Assembly: GCF_015706575.1 (NCBI RefSeq)
Contig: NW_024037074.1
Span: 19,519,334-19,583,333, forward strand
DNA: 64,000 bases
Reading direction: 5' to 3'
Source: Patiria miniata
Taxonomy: Eukaryota > Echinodermata > Asteroidea > Valvatida > Asterinidae
Position numbers and translations under genes: made by a program. The notes below the pieces were generated by a model. It ran no database searches and was not told the origin of the DNA. It worked only from the letters and a program-made list of their open reading frames with translations. This document shows, piece by piece, positions 61,901 to 64,000 of this stretch (the stretch's first letter is position 1; every line of letters begins with the position of its first letter).

Positions 61901-63193
61901 ACCATATACATCTCTTCGATGCAAAATTCAATTACACGTACCCGTTACAGCTCGTCGCCCATGGCTGTATAAACGTGTAAGTTGCTTCAACGACTAACGG
62001 TATTTCTATCGTTTTTGCTTTCTCGTTTGCATAATTTCGTTTAATTTCCGGAGCCAGGAAAGTATATAACTTTTAACGGAAAGTATAACTAATAACTACA
62101 AACAACAAAGGCGCCGAAGAACTAGTGGCTTTAAATTACACACACAATCGAAGATGTAAAACAAGGGCTGTAATTGCATCTGCCCTCAAACCACGACGAT
62201 CGTTTGGAGGGGACTGTGGCATAAAAATAGCTACATTCGTACTTTCCAATGTTTACTCTGTCAAAAGGGCGACATGGAATGTATTTGCAGCTGCCTGACC
62301 CATTAAGCAGCCAGGGTTTTGTTTGCCAGTTGCATGCAAAATAGAATGTTCGTCCCGTTTAGCCCATTTTCACTGTCCCAATTTTGCTTCTATCAGCGTC
62401 CCGATTTTGTTTCTGCCACTCTGCACCCCCGCTGGCTGCGTCATTGGGCCCTGACTTGGTCAGTTTTCGCATCAAAAGTGGGTTGGTGAAAGTCACTGAT
62501 TTCGTTCTCTTTCTCCAATCATAGATATCTGCTGGAAAAACTGAAGTCGAGGGAAGGCTTCAAGCTGGTGCATGAGAAGGTGATTGGATATGGCTGCAAT
62601 TGATTCTCTGTCCATGGTGTGGCCAGATAGTGATGGATTTTTTTCTTGGGAGGGGGTGTTAAGCTTACAAGATATGGCCCTGATTTTTCCCCATTTTATT
62701 TCATGAGGCAGAGGAAGATAAGAGGGGCTGAACCCAATGTCAGTCCACTTGTTACACCAAGGGTCCTTTCCTTAACCGCACGATCGTCGACCTTGTGTAT
62801 TTAACTCTCTGTAGCTAGCTTTGAAGTTAAGGAAAGGAGTATAGAACCTGCGGACAGGACAGGGGTAATGAGTGGAGCACATTGATTGATCGAAATTGAT
62901 TAATTTATTCAAATGTCATTGATGATAAAGATTATTATTATTTTTTTTTGAAATTCTTCATCAAGTGTCATGCTGAATTGTCATATAAGTTCACCACCAC
63001 TGTTAGTTTGGTACGAAGTCTCTTTTGAGGAATTTGGTACTTTGCGTCGTGTAAGGCACAATCACTCTCATTGGCTGATTCCCCGTCTCGTTTGTGTTTT
63101 CAGCCTGAACACACTAATGTGTGCTACTGGTATATACCGCCCAGTCTAAGGGCCATGGAGGAAGGAACGGAGAAACAGCTTCTACTTCACAAG
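49918..63193 (+). CDS. GAD: Glutamate decarboxylase, GAD65/67 type (3' partial)
   Basis: PLP enzyme that converts glutamate to GABA. Fourteen exons: 49918-50224, 53745-53978, 54942-55032, 55598-55704, 56469-56584, 58776-58855, 59197-59251, 59619-59735, 60454-60518, 60817-60895, 61217-61366, 61756-61805, 62525-62579, 63104-63193. All phases match, giving 532 residues. The poorly conserved N-terminus (1-100) leads into DLLPCKGG, then [48 protein letters not shown] and [12 protein letters not shown]. The PLP lysine is K401 (codon 60845-60847), four below K405 of human GAD67. Y430 in PYLFQQDK matches the catalytic-loop Tyr434. [14 protein letters not shown] comes near the end. About 60 C-terminal residues are missing beyond the window. 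The start ATG follows an in-frame stop at 49885. Length and motifs separate it from CSAD/GADL1, though naming within the GAD group is by similarity. Confidence 0.95.
51221..51846. repeat. Tandem duplication, period 313 bp, in GAD intron 1
   Basis: AAAAGTTAATA at 51231 and 51544 begins two nearly identical ~313 bp copies (shared AGAACCGCACCAGAAAAACC, TGAATCGCATGAATGAC, AATCGGACAAATCAAGGGG). The few differences are mostly in A/T runs, so it is recent. Preceded by a C/A-rich simple repeat at 51145-51190. Confidence 0.9.
53206..53424 (+). other. Candidate in-frame cassette exon in GAD intron 1
   Basis: TTTTTCTTTAACAG precedes 53206 and ATAG/GTAAAT follows 53424. The 219 nt between are open (73 codons). 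The exon is phase 1 on both sides, matching the end of GAD exon 1 (AAA G/) and the start of exon 2 (/AT CTT). Inclusion would insert Ser/Thr-rich sequence (start [19 protein letters not shown], then [19 protein letters not shown]). I recognise no domain. Known animal GADs join the regions encoded by exons 1 and 2 directly, so the exon would be lineage-specific or alternative. It may be chance. Confidence 0.3.
56755..56890 (+). repeat. tRNA-derived SINE in GAD intron 5
   Basis: GCTTGGTGGTCGAGTGGTAAG (A-box) and GAGGTCGTGGGTTTGAGTCC (B-box) are followed by a non-tRNA tail (AGTTTCTCAGTTTCACTATC). Another family than 20142-20428. Confidence 0.7.
57062..57405. repeat. TTAA-flanked MITE, internally deleted copy
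   Basis: The left half matches 35069-35360 closely (AGGGAATGTACAT start, CTGGTTCCCTGACTCCAC, GCCTGCACCCGTTCATGAAC). The central palindrome and right half are missing, but the element still ends CCCCT before TTAA (57406-57409); TTAA also precedes it (57058-57061). Confidence 0.75.
59928..60097. repeat. Nearly perfect 170 bp palindrome
   Basis: Two arms of about 80 bp meet at TTGTACAATGTACAA (around 60012). The left arm starts TTATGGAAAGCGCCCTC and the right arm ends with its inverse GGGCGCTTTCCATAA; only a few mismatches are visible, all in the outer half. It lies in the GAD intron between exons 8 and 9. It is probably a foldback MITE. Transcribed, it would form a long double-stranded hairpin in the pre-mRNA. 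Confidence 0.9.
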
Positions 63194-64000
63194 GTATAGA
63201 CAAACAGAGGGACGGACAAACATATGAAATAAAGACATTTACTAGATGGACGGCTGAGATTGAGAGCACATGTACAGGGGTGTCTAAAAAATCCCGAACC
63301 CTCAAAGCGTCCTTTAATTAACAACGCAGTCTCCCTGGTATTACATACATTCCGAGGACAGTTACGTAGAGAGAGAATAACATATTATTTGATGTCCTCG
63401 AACGTCCATCTTTCGTTGAAAACGGTCCTCGAAGTTAAGTCTGTGTGTGCGTGCACTACATCCACTCGGAGGACAGACAGACAAAAGGAGAACAATAGAT
63501 TCTTTGCTGTCCTCAACGTCCATCTTTCGTTAAAAACGGTCCTCGATTGTCCTTTTGTGTGCTTCATTATGGGAAAGTGTTACAGGGATATAATTGTAAA
63601 ATATGTGTCCTTCCAAGAACCTTAACTTTTGCGAGGTACATCAGCCACTAAAGAGCCCTTGCCTGCAATCGATCGTCACGTTATCGTCAGATGACTTTTG
63701 CAACTGGCCACTAAATTAAATTAGTTAGTTAGCAATTGGAGCCTTAAAGAATTAAGCTTTTTAAGTAATAGGAAACAAATGACAGAATGCTGAAACAAAT
63801 CGAACGTGTTCAAATGTGCGGCTGGCAAAGTGCCTTAGACCAGAGCTCACCGTTAAAATGAATTTTCCACTTAAGTGGACTGACCTAGATATTTTATCCT
63901 CCAGACAAAAGCTCTCACCCCTCGCTAATGCATGTACCCAATGTCACGATATCCAAGGGTTTCCTTCAGCGGATGAACATCGCAAATGCCGCGTCCGTTT
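63194..64000. other. GAD intron 14, running off the window
   Basis: Starts GTATAG after exon 14. It contains a partial direct repeat, period 114 bp (AACGTCCATCTTTCGTT at 63401 and 63515, each followed by AAAACGGTCCTCGA). No further GAD exon is seen before the end. Confidence 0.6.

Overview
This window is animal nuclear DNA. It has long introns with GT/AG junctions, AT-rich non-coding sequence, tRNA-derived SINEs, many short inverted-repeat elements (MITEs) and oligo-G runs. The protein set (an expanded TRIM family, an ARM/TIR/SAM protein, animal glutamate decarboxylase, a myosin essential light chain) and the SINE type suggest a marine invertebrate deuterostome, perhaps an echinoderm; that assignment is inference. 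No bacterial, viral or CRISPR feature was seen.

Layout, left to right. (1) 707-2784 (+): the last three coding exons of a myosin essential light chain, with 5' exons outside the window. (2) 3800-14680: a tandem segmental duplication, each unit holding an intronless TRIM-type RING/B-box/coiled-coil gene on the minus strand. The first (6106-7926) is intact, with an NHL-like beta-propeller. The second (12200-13342) keeps the RING/B-box/coiled-coil half, but its propeller is broken by frameshifts. The two units date several insertions, because one unit keeps the empty site of elements found in the other. (3) 17298-33330 (-): an 11-exon gene that can be assembled completely, with every splice phase matching. 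It encodes about 723 residues in the order polyQ, ARM repeats, TIR, SAM. This differs from the ARM-SAM-SAM-TIR order of SARM1, and the glutamate at the TIR NADase catalytic position is present. (4) 33331-49917: a 16.6 kb spacer between two divergent genes, holding a LINE reverse-transcriptase relic and several MITEs, one nested in another. (5) 49918-63193 (+): fourteen exons of glutamate decarboxylase (GAD65/67 type) including the PLP lysine; the C-terminal exons lie past the window end.

The TRIM pair and the TIR-SAM gene, side by side on one strand, belong to families used in innate immunity and stress signalling. GAD makes GABA and looks functionally unrelated. The most interesting items are the ARM-TIR-SAM gene, a phase-matched open exon candidate in GAD intron 1, the nearly perfect 170 bp palindrome in a GAD intron, and a MITE family whose central hairpin shows paired base changes between copies.
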